From assembly GCA_035574295.1 (NCBI GenBank), contig DATLYX010000066.1, positions 1 through 64,000 on the forward strand: a stretch of 64,000 nt of DNA. The letters run 5' to 3'. Below are positions 16,349 to 24,051 of this stretch, piece after piece. Every line of letters starts with the position of its first letter. The stretch's first letter is position 1. The stretch comes from PNAI01 sp035574295 (GTDB taxonomy: Bacteria; Pseudomonadota; Alphaproteobacteria; Rhizobiales; Xanthobacteraceae). Below the pieces are notes generated by a model, which did no database searches, was not told the DNA's origin, and saw only the letters and a program-made list of their open reading frames with translations. The position numbers and the translations under genes were made by a program.

Positions 16349-17360
16349 GCGACTGCCCGGAGCACAGGCGTCGGATCGCTTCGGCCAGCAGCGGCGCGGC
16401 CGAGATGATGTGGATTTTGCCGCGCACGATGTCCGGATCGAGCCGAAACGGCGGCACGCCGTCCGTTATTACGCAGCGCTCGATTGCCGGATCGCTGATC
16501 GCCGCCGCCGTTCCGGGCATGAAAAGCCCATGGGTAGCAAACGCGATTACCGCGGTCGCGCCGGCTGTGCGGGCCGCGCGCGCGGCGCGCAGGAGGGTGC
16601 CGCCTGTGCTGATCAAATCGTCGATGATCAGAACCGTGGCCCCGGCTGCATCGCCCACGAACAAATCCCCGCTCACCACTCCGGCGCTGCGATGCTTGTC
16701 GACGAACCCCTTGCCGACGGGTCGCCCCAGCACGGCTTCCAACGCCTCGCGAAACAGTTCGGCGCGTTTTACGCCGCCGGGGTCGGGCGACACCACGCAC
16801 AAGTTGGTCTGCCTAAGCGCCCTCGCATAGTCGACGAACAGCGGCGCCGCGGTGAGCGCGACGGTGCGGCAGCGAAACGCGTTCTCGAATGCAACCGGAT
16901 TGTGCACGTCGAGGGTGACCACCGCATCGGTACCGACCGCCTCGAACAGCGCGGCGACGTAGCGCGTGGTGACCGGATCGTTGGGTTTAGTGCGGCGATC
17001 TTTTCGCGCATAACAGAGATAAGGCACGACGGCGGTGACCCGTGCCGCGCCCGCGTCCTTGAGCGCGCCGATGAAAAACAGAAGCCGACAAAGCTTGTCA
17101 TTGGCGCTCTCGTTCGGGCCGCCGTGCAGGCTTTGCACCACATACACATCGGCGTTGCGAACGGAGTGGAGCGGCCGTGCCTTGTGTTCGCCGTCCTCGA
17201 ATTCGCGCTCCTCGTGCGCTGTGAGCGACAACCCGAGATTCTGCGCGATCGCCTGCCCGAGCTCGGCCGTGGCGTTCAACGCGAACAGCCGTATGCCGGC
17301 GTCGTCGGACAACCACGCTGACGCGTGCCGCGGTGACCAAAGCTGCGGTTTCTCCGTCAT
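16326..17360 (-). CDS. Ribose-phosphate pyrophosphokinase (PRPP synthase) family protein
   Basis: 344 residues with both domains of the PRPP synthase fold: DVYVVQSLHGGPNES, VPYLCYARKDRRTKP (ATP-binding flexible loop), VTLDVHNP (metal site), and the PRPP loop VLIIDDLISTGGTLL around residue 228. It transfers pyrophosphate from ATP to ribose 5-phosphate. It diverges somewhat from housekeeping Prs (about 315 residues, DLH rather than DVH), so it may be a second copy. Near the NAD-salvage genes pncA/pncB. A 6-bp inverted repeat (17380-17393) lies 20 nt before its start and the FNR-type site at 17493 could drive it as well. Confidence 0.82.
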   Translation of the reverse strand: MTEKPQLWSPRHASAWLSDDAGIRLFALNATAELGQAIAQNLGLSLTAHEEREFEDGEHKARPLHSVRNADVYVVQSLHGGPNESANDKLCRLLFFIGALKDAGAARVTAVVPYLCYARKDRRTKPNDPVTTRYVAALFEAVGTDAVVTLDVHNPVAFENAFRCRTVALTAAPLFVDYARALRQTNLCVVSPDPGGVKRAELFREALEAVLGRPVGKGFVDKHRSAGVVSGDLFVGDAAGATVLIIDDLISTGGTLLRAARAARTAGATAVIAFATHGLFMPGTAAAISDPAIERCVITDGVPPFRLDPDIVRGKIHIISAAPLLAEAIRRLCSGQSLSDLLVF

Positions 17361-17379
17361 CTTGCCCGACTTGCCTTAT

Positions 17380-17393
17380 TGGTCATTTGACCA
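17380..17393. promoter_or_regulatory. Inverted repeat in the PRPP synthase leader
   Basis: TGGTCA-TT-TGACCA, perfect, 20 nt upstream of ATG 17360 (minus). Could be an operator or a small hairpin covering the start region; no factor is known for it. Confidence 0.35.
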
Positions 17394-17492
17394 TGTACGC
17401 CGGCTCAAGAGCAAAACGTAAACGGATCGTGCCTCTTGCCAAGCGAAAGACATCAAACACAAAATTTTTATCGATCAAGCTTCCCAGTGGAT

Positions 17493-17506
17493 TTGATCCT
17501 CGTCAA
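17493..17506. promoter_or_regulatory. FNR/Dnr/FixK-type site between the PRPP synthase and DUF2267 genes
   Basis: TTGAT-CCTC-GTCAA. For the minus strand it predicts a start near 17458 with a reasonable -10 TAAAAA (17465-17470); for the plus strand, near 17541. May serve both genes. Confidence 0.6.
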
Positions 17507-17583
17507 AGTCCCCGCAAACGATTTTGTTCAAGGAATGAATGCACAGTGGAGCTTTTGCTTGTCGAGAGCAAGAGTCGCCGACG

Positions 17584-18003
17584 ATGAACGCAATCGTTGA
17601 TATTGACGCTGCGGTCTACGAGACGGAAAGCTGGATCGACGACTTGACGCGGCGCTTGGGTTGGCACGACCGCGAACGTGCTTATCTTGCGCTGCTGGCC
17701 ACGCTGCATGCTCTGCGCGACAGCTTGCTGCGGGATGAAGCGATCTACCTTGCCGCGCAACTGCCGCCGCTGTTGCGCGGGCTCTACTATGAGGGATGGC
17801 ATCCCGCCGCGCGCCCTCTGACAAAGAGCCGCAGCGCATTTTTGGCACGCATTCACGATGGCGTTCATCGTGACCCGGGTATCGATCCGGAGCAGATCGC
17901 GCGCGCGGTCTTCGCCATGCTCGCCGAGCGCCTGCCGCCCGCCGAGGTCGAAGACGCCCGTGCCGCTACACCCAGCGCGTTGCACAATCTTTGGCCGAGC
18001 TGA
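17584..18003 (+). CDS. DUF2267 family protein
   Basis: 139 residues matching DUF2267 throughout: ETESWIDDLTRRLGWHD, AYLALLATLHALRDSLL, LAAQLPPLLRGLYYEGW and a C-terminal helical half. All-helical cytoplasmic protein without known activity. ATG 17584 is preferred because an upstream ATG (17539) would lie at or before the predicted transcript start from the site at 17493. It is convergent with the phosphoribosyltransferase gene. Confidence 0.75.
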   Translation: MNAIVDIDAAVYETESWIDDLTRRLGWHDRERAYLALLATLHALRDSLLRDEAIYLAAQLPPLLRGLYYEGWHPAARPLTKSRSAFLARIHDGVHRDPGIDPEQIARAVFAMLAERLPPAEVEDARAATPSALHNLWPS

Positions 18004-18033
18004 CGCGACGGAGTCGGTCGCGCCCAGTTGCGT

Positions 18034-18705
18034 TTAAGCCGCCGGCAAGCGCGATTCTTTCCGCTTGGATGGAAATTTTTTGAGCAACTCGATCACTTCA
18101 GCGTCCGTGACCTGCCGGAAATTGCGATAATAATAGCCGATCGCGCCGAACGGTTCGTAATCCTCCAGACACACCACCTCGTCGGCCTCCTGGCGCATTT
18201 CGGTAAGGCTCTCGGTCGGCGCCACCGGAATTGCAAGGACGAGCTGCCGCGGGCCGCGCGCGCGGATCGCGCGCAATGCCGCCCGGGTGGTCGCCCCGGT
18301 GGCGATCCCGTCATCGACCACGATCGCGGTGCGGCCGGCAATCTCCGCGCGCTCGCGGCCGGCAAGATATTCCCGCCGTCTCCGCTCGATTTCCGCCAGC
18401 TCGCTGTCGCACACGGTTTTGAATTCCGCCTCGTCGATCCCCGCGAACTGGATCACGTCCTCGTTGCGGACGATGATCGGAGCATCGCCGTCGACGACCG
18501 CGCCCATGGCCAGCTCGGGCTGAAACGGCACGCCGATTTTGCGCACGAGAATGAGATCGAGCGGCGCATCGAGCGCCGCGGCGATCTCCGCCGCCACCAC
18601 CACGCCGCCGCGCGGCAGTGCAAGGATCACCGGTCGCTGATCGCGGTATTTGACCAATGCCGCCGCCAGCTTTCGGCCTGCATCGGAGCGGTCCTTGAAT
18701 GGCAT
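18034..18705 (-). CDS. Phosphoribosyltransferase family protein
   Basis: 223 residues of the PRTase fold. The PRPP-binding motif is AIVVDDGIATGATTRAAL (about residue 125); LALPRGGVVVAAEIA and LVRKIGVP form the front part, as in the dienelactone-hydrolase-associated PRTases of stress-related loci. The natural substrate is unknown. ATG 18705 has GAGGG upstream at 5 nt. It starts 19 nt after the rtcB stop, so archease, rtcB and this gene form one minus-strand operon behind the FNR-type site at 20749. Confidence 0.75.
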   Translation of the reverse strand: MPFKDRSDAGRKLAAALVKYRDQRPVILALPRGGVVVAAEIAAALDAPLDLILVRKIGVPFQPELAMGAVVDGDAPIIVRNEDVIQFAGIDEAEFKTVCDSELAEIERRRREYLAGRERAEIAGRTAIVVDDGIATGATTRAALRAIRARGPRQLVLAIPVAPTESLTEMRQEADEVVCLEDYEPFGAIGYYYRNFRQVTDAEVIELLKKFPSKRKESRLPAA

Positions 18706-18724
18706 TGCGACCCTCGCCGTTGTG

Positions 18725-20155
18725 CTAGCCCTTGATGCAGATGAGCGGCCGCAGCCGCGCGACCCTTCTGGCAAGGCCCGCCCGTTCGGCGGCCACCACC
18801 ACGGCGCTCACGTCCTTGTAGGCGCCGGGCGCCTCCTCGGCGACGCCGCGCATCGAGGGCGAGCGGACGAGGATGCCTTGCGCGGCCAGATCATCGACGA
18901 TCGTTCGCCCGCTCCACTGCTTGAGCGCCGCGTGGCGCGAGAGGGCGCGACCGGCGCCGTGGCAGGCCGAGGAGAACGCTTTCTGCTCGCTCGTCGCCTC
19001 CCCCACAAGCACATATGAGCCGGTGCCCATGCTGCCGCCGATCAGCACCGGCTGACCCACGGTGCGTAGCGCCGCCGGCAAACCGGGATGCCCGGGCCCG
19101 AACGCCCGCGTGGCGCCTTTGCGGTGAACGAACAGGTTGCGTGGTTTGCCGTCCACGACGTGCGGCTCCACCTTGCAGGTGTTGTGCGAGACATCGAACA
19201 GGAGCTTGAGGCTGCAATCCGGGAAGAAGTGCGCGAAGACGCGGCGCGCGTAGTGGCCGAGAATTTCCCGGTTGGCGAGTGCGCAATTGATCGCCGCCCG
19301 CATGGCGCCGAGATAGCGCTGGCCCACTTCCGAGTTGATCGGCGCGCAGGCGAGCTCGCGATCCGGCAGCTCGATGTGCGCGTCCTTGGCCGCCGACACC
19401 ATTTCCCGCAGGAACTCGCTTCCGATCTGATGGCCGAGCCCGCGCGAGCCGCAATGAATGGTCACCACCACATCGTCCTGGGCGAGCCCGAACGCGCCGG
19501 CAACGGCGGCATCGAATATTTCGGCGACCGCCTGCACTTCGAGATAGTGGTTGCCGGAACCGAGCGTTCCCATTTCGCGGCGCTGGCGCTCCTTGGCGCG
19601 GTCGGACACGTATTCGGGCCGCGCGCCTTCCATGCAGCCGCTCTCCTCGATCCTTTCGAGATCGCGTGCCTCTCCCCAGCCGCGTTCGACCGCCCATCGC
19701 GCGCCGCCTGCCAGCATCGCGTTCATTTCCGCCGTGTCGAGCGTGATGGCGCCGGTGCTGCCGACGCCCGCGGGAATCTGACGAAACAGGGATTCGGCCA
19801 GCGCCTTCTGCACCGGCGTGATCTGCGCAACCGTCAAGCCGGTGAGCATGGTGCGCACGCCGCAGGAAATATCGAAACCCACGCCGCCCGCGGACACCAC
19901 GCCGCCCTGATCGGCGTCGAACGCCGCCACGCCGCCGATCGGGAAGCCGTAGCCCCAGTGGGCATCGGGCATGGCGTAGGAGGCCTGCACGATCCCCGGC
20001 AGCGTCGCCACATTGACGGCCTGCTCGTAGACCTTGTCGTCCATATCCCTGATGAGCTGCTCGTCGGCATAAATGATCGCGGGCACGCGCATGGCGCCCT
20101 GTGGCTCGACGCGCCAGGTCGTCGGGTCAACGCGGGTGAAACGACCGGGGTCCAT
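18725..20155 (-). CDS. rtcB: RNA-splicing ligase RtcB
   Basis: 476 residues. Mn-binding and catalytic residues are present: Asp and Cys in GGVGFDISCGVRTML, GSGNHYLEVQ, HCGSRGLGHQ, and the His that carries GMP in the C-terminal SACHGAGRALSR; SMGTGSYVLVG also fits. It joins 2',3'-cyclic phosphate and 5'-OH RNA ends with GTP. ATG 20155 is preceded by GAGG at 7 nt. It lies 8 nt after archease, its usual partner that speeds guanylylation. No RtcR or RtcA is present; instead the operon carries an FNR-type site, which is unusual. Confidence 0.93.
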   Translation of the reverse strand: MDPGRFTRVDPTTWRVEPQGAMRVPAIIYADEQLIRDMDDKVYEQAVNVATLPGIVQASYAMPDAHWGYGFPIGGVAAFDADQGGVVSAGGVGFDISCGVRTMLTGLTVAQITPVQKALAESLFRQIPAGVGSTGAITLDTAEMNAMLAGGARWAVERGWGEARDLERIEESGCMEGARPEYVSDRAKERQRREMGTLGSGNHYLEVQAVAEIFDAAVAGAFGLAQDDVVVTIHCGSRGLGHQIGSEFLREMVSAAKDAHIELPDRELACAPINSEVGQRYLGAMRAAINCALANREILGHYARRVFAHFFPDCSLKLLFDVSHNTCKVEPHVVDGKPRNLFVHRKGATRAFGPGHPGLPAALRTVGQPVLIGGSMGTGSYVLVGEATSEQKAFSSACHGAGRALSRHAALKQWSGRTIVDDLAAQGILVRSPSMRGVAEEAPGAYKDVSAVVVAAERAGLARRVARLRPLICIKG

Positions 20156-20163
20156 CGATTGCC

Positions 20164-20610
20164 TCACACGTCGATGATGCAGCCGGCCGACCAGGTTCCG
20201 CTGCCGTCGACGCCGACCTTCAGCGCCGTATAGGTGGCGCCCTTCGGCTCGCAGGCCGGAGCGTGGCGTGCGACATCCACGGGTTCGCCCCACAGGGTGG
20301 CGGTCAGCCGCCGTCCGTCCTCGATCTTCACGGCAAAGCGGCTGAACAACATCTGCCGCACCGCCATCTCATAGATGATACAGTTCAGCCATTCGACGAA
20401 CAAAAGCTCAAGATCGGGCGCCTCGCAGCGGATTTCGACCGCAACCTTCGGCTCAACCGCGGCATGGGTGACGACCGCGGTGAGCGCCCGGGCCGCCTGC
20501 TCGAAGGCCTCCTCCGCCGTTGCGCCAAAACCTCTGACGCCGACATCGGCGTCATGCGGGAAGTGCTCCCACCGCGCACGGCTGCCTGCCGATAGGCCGG
20601 ACCGCATCAT
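20164..20610 (-). CDS. Archease
   Basis: 148 residues matching the archease family: ARWEHFPHDADVGVRGFGAT at the N terminus with the metal-binding Asp, EAPDLELLFVEWLNCIIYE, and the C-terminal ATYTALKVGVDGSG and final IIDV that carry the other metal ligands. It assists RtcB in guanylylation. Starts ATG 20610 and 20607 are adjacent, with CGGAG about 10 nt upstream; a GTG at 20619 is too close to that site. First gene of archease-rtcB-PRTase. Confidence 0.88.
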   Translation of the reverse strand: MMRSGLSAGSRARWEHFPHDADVGVRGFGATAEEAFEQAARALTAVVTHAAVEPKVAVEIRCEAPDLELLFVEWLNCIIYEMAVRQMLFSRFAVKIEDGRRLTATLWGEPVDVARHAPACEPKGATYTALKVGVDGSGTWSAGCIIDV

Positions 20611-20748
20611 GTTCGCCACGCTCCGGTTTTCAACGCCTTCAGCGCCGCCGCCTTCCTGTGCGGAGCCCGCCGCTTCCGCTAAAATAGTGAAATAACCCGC
20701 AGCCGGCTCGGCTCAAGGCCAAAAATACGTCCTTTCCACCCGCCTGAT

Positions 20749-20762
20749 TTGATGGAGATCAA
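20749..20762. promoter_or_regulatory. FNR/Dnr/FixK-type site driving archease-rtcB
   Basis: TTGAT-GGAG-ATCAA, a perfect match. Toward the minus strand it is 41.5 bp from a predicted start near 20714, and the -10 TATTTT (20722-20727) is at the right distance. Best-formed class II promoter in the window. Confidence 0.7.
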
Positions 20763-20850
20763 CGGCTCTTCGCCGTCATGCCCACGGGGGCGCGTTCGCC
20801 GGCTTCCCGCGGCCTCCTGCAACCGGCCGGTATCCCGAGAGCCGTTGCAG

Positions 20851-21591
20851 CTAAAGCATGATGATCGAAATTGCCTCGCGTCCCGGGCGCAGCGCAGCGC
20901 GGAGCGGAGTAATAGCAATCGCTCGCGTCCCGGGCGCAGCGCAGCGCGGAGCGTCAGCGGAGCGGTGCGCTGCAGACCCGGGACCGATACAAGCTCCGAG
21001 TCCGCAACGGTCCCGGAACAGCGGTGCACCGTTCGCGCTAACGCGCTCACGCTGCACCGCATCCGGGACGTGCGGTTGGAGGTGTGGTTGGACGCAGCGC
21101 TGTGCATCATCTTCGTGTCCCGGGCGCAGCGCAGCGCGGAGCGAAGCGGAGCGGTGCGCTGCAGACCCGGGACCGTTACAAGCTCCGAGCCCGCAACGGT
21201 CCCGGATCAGCGGTGCACCGCTTCGCGCTTCGCGCTCCGCGCTGCACCGCATCCGGGACGTGGGTTTGAATGCAGCGCCGTGCTTCACACTCGCGTCCCG
21301 GGCGCAGCGCGGAGCGGAGTAATAGCAATCGCTCGCGTCCCGGGCGCAGCGCAGCGTGAGCGGAGCGAACGGTGCGCTGCAGACCCGGGACCGTTACAAG
21401 CTCCGAGTCCGCAACGGTCCCGGAACAGCGGTGCACCGTTCGCGCTAACGCGCTCACGCTGCACCGCATCCGGGACGCAGCGGGGCATCGCCCTCGACGG
21501 TCCCGGATCAGTGGTGCACCGCCCCGCGCCTGCAGGCGCTGCACGCTGCAGCGCATCCGGGACGTGCCGAACTCATCTCATCACGCTTTAG
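20851..21591. repeat. Composite intergenic repeat with 14-bp terminal inverted repeats (copy 1)
   Basis: Fills most of the 977-bp stretch without a gene (20611-21587). Ends: CTAAAGCATGATGA (20851-20864) and TCATCACGCTTTAG (21578-21591), inverted with one mismatch. Inside are three near-identical units of about 145 bp (20926-21070, about 21116-21260, 21336-21477), each opening with TCCCGGGCGCAGCG and closing with GCACCGCATCCGGGACG, plus partial units. The unit ends are themselves roughly inverted, so each could fold as a long hairpin. The right end provides the TAA stop of the crotonase gene at 21588. The element carries no transposase; a MITE-like or REP-like element is likely. Confidence 0.8.
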
Positions 21592-22496
21592 TCGCCCACG
21601 AACGCAGGCTTTGCCTTCTTGACGAAGGCTTCATAGGCGCGCTCGTAGTCTTTGGTCTGCATGCAGATGGCCTGCGCCTGCGCCTCCGCTTCGATCGATT
21701 CGTCGATCCCCATGCTCCATTCCTGATGAATGCAGCGCTTGGTCATCGCGTGCGCGAAGGTCGGCCCGTCGGCCAAAGTTTTTGCGGCCGCCTGCGCTTC
21801 GCTGAGCAGCGCCTCTGGCGTGCAGAGCTTGTTGTAGAAACCCCAGCGCTCGGCCTCTGGTCCGTCCATGGCGCGGCCGGTATAGAGCAGCTCCGCGGCC
21901 CTTCCCGCGCCGATGATGCGCGGCAGCATGTTGCACGCGCCCATGTCGGCGCCGGCAAGGCCCACCCGCACGAACAGGAACGCCACCTTGCTGCGGGCGG
22001 TTCCGTAGCGGAGGTCGGAGGCCATGGCGAGAATTGCGCCGGCGCCGGCGCAGACTCCGTCGATCGCGGCGACGATCGGCTGCGGACACCCCCGCATCGC
22101 CTTGACCAGGTCGCCGGTCATCCGGGTGAAAGCCAACAGGCCGCGCATGTCGCCCCTGCGCTGCATTTCCACCAGCGGTCCGATGATTTCGTGCACGTCG
22201 CCGCCTGAGCAGAAATTTTCTCCCGCTCCGGTGATGACCACGCTCTTGATCTCGTCGGCGTAAACAAGATCGCGAAAGGTGTCGCGCAATTCGGCATAGG
22301 ATTCGAGCGTCAACGGATTTTTTCGCTCCGGCCGATTGAGCGTGATGGTCGCGACCTTGCCCTCGCGCCGCCACAGAAAATGCTTGGGCTGAAACTCGGC
22401 GAAATTGACGCGAGGCGGATTGAACCGCCGCGCCGTGTCGCCGGCACCGCGCAGGTCATCCGCCGCCGTCCGCACCGTTCCGCCGGATGTCGCCAT
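21588..22496 (-). CDS. Crotonase-superfamily protein lacking the two hydratase glutamates
   Basis: 302 residues. Oxyanion-hole segments are clear (FCSGGDVHEI and VCAGAGAILAMASD), so an acyl-CoA is the ligand. Aligned by eye with rat enoyl-CoA hydratase, Glu144 is Ile and Glu164 is Val/Phe, whereas GLAGADMGACNMLP places an Asp where 4-chlorobenzoyl-CoA dehalogenase has its nucleophile; many other crotonases share this Asp. It is therefore probably not a classic hydratase. Last gene of the minus-strand operon ligase-crotonase-SDR-crotonase; its stop codon lies in the terminal repeat of the downstream element. GGAG precedes ATG 22496. Confidence 0.8.
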   Translation of the reverse strand: MATSGGTVRTAADDLRGAGDTARRFNPPRVNFAEFQPKHFLWRREGKVATITLNRPERKNPLTLESYAELRDTFRDLVYADEIKSVVITGAGENFCSGGDVHEIIGPLVEMQRRGDMRGLLAFTRMTGDLVKAMRGCPQPIVAAIDGVCAGAGAILAMASDLRYGTARSKVAFLFVRVGLAGADMGACNMLPRIIGAGRAAELLYTGRAMDGPEAERWGFYNKLCTPEALLSEAQAAAKTLADGPTFAHAMTKRCIHQEWSMGIDESIEAEAQAQAICMQTKDYERAYEAFVKKAKPAFVGD

Positions 22497-22509
22497 CGAT
22501 GCTCTCCTT

Positions 22510-23256
22510 TCAACCTGCCAAGGTCAGGCCGCCGCTCACGCTCAGCACCTGACCGGTGATGTAGTTGGAACCGGGACCGGCAAAGAACGCGATTGCGTCC
22601 GCCACCTCCTCCGGCCGGGCAAACCGCCGGAATGGAATCGCGCGCAGGAATGCGTCCTTGAGTTTGTCCGGCCGCGACTGGAGCATGGGCGTGTCGGTCG
22701 GTCCGGGGCAGACGCAGTTGACGTTGATGCAGTAGCGCGCCACTTCGCGCGCGAGCGATTTGGTGAAGGCAATCACACCGCCCTTGGCCGCGGCATAGGT
22801 GGTCTCGCCGGTGCTGCCCACCCGGCCGGCGTCGCTCGAGACGTTGATGATCTTGCCCTTTCCTGCGGCGATCATGGGCGGCAGCAGAGCGCGCGTGAAG
22901 TGCAGCGTTCCGCCGAGGTTTATCGCCAGCACGCGGTTCATATATTCCGGCGTGTTCTCCACGAACGGCTGAATCTCGTTCCAACCCGCGGCATTGACCA
23001 GGATGTCGATGCGCTGATAGGCGTGCAGCGCCTTCTCGGCGCAGAGCTGGATCGAATTCGGATCGGCGACATCGACCGGAATGAATTCGACCGCAAAATT
23101 CGTTTGCGCCGCCTCCTTTACCAGTTCGGCCCCTTTCTGCGCATTGATGTCGGCGCAAATGACGCTGGCCCCGCAGCGGGCAAGCTCCATCACCGTGGCC
23201 TTGCCGATGCCGGATGCTCCGCCGGTGACGAGCGCGGTCTTGCCTTCGAGGGTCAT
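22510..23256 (-). CDS. SDR dehydrogenase similar to 2-hydroxycyclohexanecarboxyl-CoA dehydrogenase (BadH)
   Basis: 248 residues. NAD-binding TGGASGIG, active-site Ser (INVSSDAGRVGS) and YAAAKGG are intact. The stretches NAAGWNEIQPF, VCPGPTDTPML and the end GQVLSVSGGLT closely resemble R. palustris BadH as I remember it, so a hydroxyacyl-CoA with an alicyclic or aromatic acyl part is likely. ATG 23256 overlaps the stop of the upstream crotonase gene (TAATG), and GGGAG lies 7 nt before. The ring-opening route in the 38546-48061 operon is of the Had/Oah type and does not need BadH, so this enzyme presumably serves another substrate. Confidence 0.82.
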   Translation of the reverse strand: MTLEGKTALVTGGASGIGKATVMELARCGASVICADINAQKGAELVKEAAQTNFAVEFIPVDVADPNSIQLCAEKALHAYQRIDILVNAAGWNEIQPFVENTPEYMNRVLAINLGGTLHFTRALLPPMIAAGKGKIINVSSDAGRVGSTGETTYAAAKGGVIAFTKSLAREVARYCINVNCVCPGPTDTPMLQSRPDKLKDAFLRAIPFRRFARPEEVADAIAFFAGPGSNYITGQVLSVSGGLTLAG

Positions 23257-24047
23257 TATGCGGCTCCCTGATTGCGTCGCATGGCGACGTCGGTCCGGCC
23301 GGCGAGGAAGGCGTTCACCCGCGTCCGGGTTTCCGCGTGGTTCAAGAGTCTGCGCGTGGCCTCGAGCTCCTCGGCATATCCGCTGCGGTCCGGCAGGCCG
23401 GCCGCGTCGATGCAGGCTTTGCTCGCCGCAAGCGCGGCGCCGGGAAGCGCCGCGATGCGGCGCACGATTTCGTCGGTCTGCCGGCGCAACTCCGTCGGCG
23501 CAAAGACCCAGTGCACCACGCCGAGCGCGAGCGCGGTGCGCGCGTCGATAACTTCGGCGCCGAGGATCAGCCGCGCCGCCACCGCGCGGCCGCACAACCT
23601 GGTCAGCCGTTGCGTGCCCCCGGCGCCGGGGATCAAACCCAACCGCGCCTCCGGCAGGCCCATTTGCGCGCTGTCCGCCGCAATGCGCAGGTCGCAGGCG
23701 AGTGCAAGTTCGAGCCCGCCGCCCATGGCCGCCCCGCCGATTTCCGCCACGCTGACCTGCGGCAGGCGTTCGATGCGCGCGAACAGGCGCTGAATGCCGG
23801 CGGCGAAGCTGTACATGCGGTCGGCGCCGTTCGGGCCGTCCATGCGCTCGCGAATTTCGCGCAAGTCCGCGCCGGCCGAGAACACCTTCTGATCGGAACG
23901 AATGTGCAGAACTCTCAAGTCCGCCTGCGCGCTCATTGCGTCGAGCGCGCGCTCGAAACGCTCCACCCACTCCTCGCTGATGGCGTTAACCGGCGGGTGG
24001 CTGAGCGTCACGACGGCAACGCCGTTGGCAAAGTTGCTCGTGAGCAT
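23256..24047 (-). CDS. Enoyl-CoA hydratase/isomerase family protein
   Basis: 263 residues with a standard crotonase active site: oxyanion hole in VFSAGADLREI and MGGGLELALACD, and the two catalytic Glu in GGGLELA and GLPEARLGLIPGAGG. Expected reaction: syn-hydration of a 2-enoyl-CoA. ATG 24047 is chosen for its GGAGG at 8 nt; it begins 4 nt after the ligase stop, so an upstream in-frame start at 24062 inside the ligase gene is less likely. With the SDR downstream it forms a beta-oxidation-like pair for an aromatic or alicyclic acyl-CoA. Confidence 0.85.
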   Translation of the reverse strand: MLTSNFANGVAVVTLSHPPVNAISEEWVERFERALDAMSAQADLRVLHIRSDQKVFSAGADLREIRERMDGPNGADRMYSFAAGIQRLFARIERLPQVSVAEIGGAAMGGGLELALACDLRIAADSAQMGLPEARLGLIPGAGGTQRLTRLCGRAVAARLILGAEVIDARTALALGVVHWVFAPTELRRQTDEIVRRIAALPGAALAASKACIDAAGLPDRSGYAEELEATRRLLNHAETRTRVNAFLAGRTDVAMRRNQGAA

Positions 24048-24051
24048 CGCT

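Noticed and set aside
20926..21477. Possible CRISPR array
   Set aside because: The three units are about 145 bp each, hairpin-like and without short direct repeats separated by unique spacers; no cas genes.
20749..21591. Open frame of about 280 codons rich in Arg, Ala and Ser
   Set aside because: It runs through the tandem hairpin repeat; the peptide repeats with the DNA units and similar frames exist on the other strand. No ribosome site or domain.
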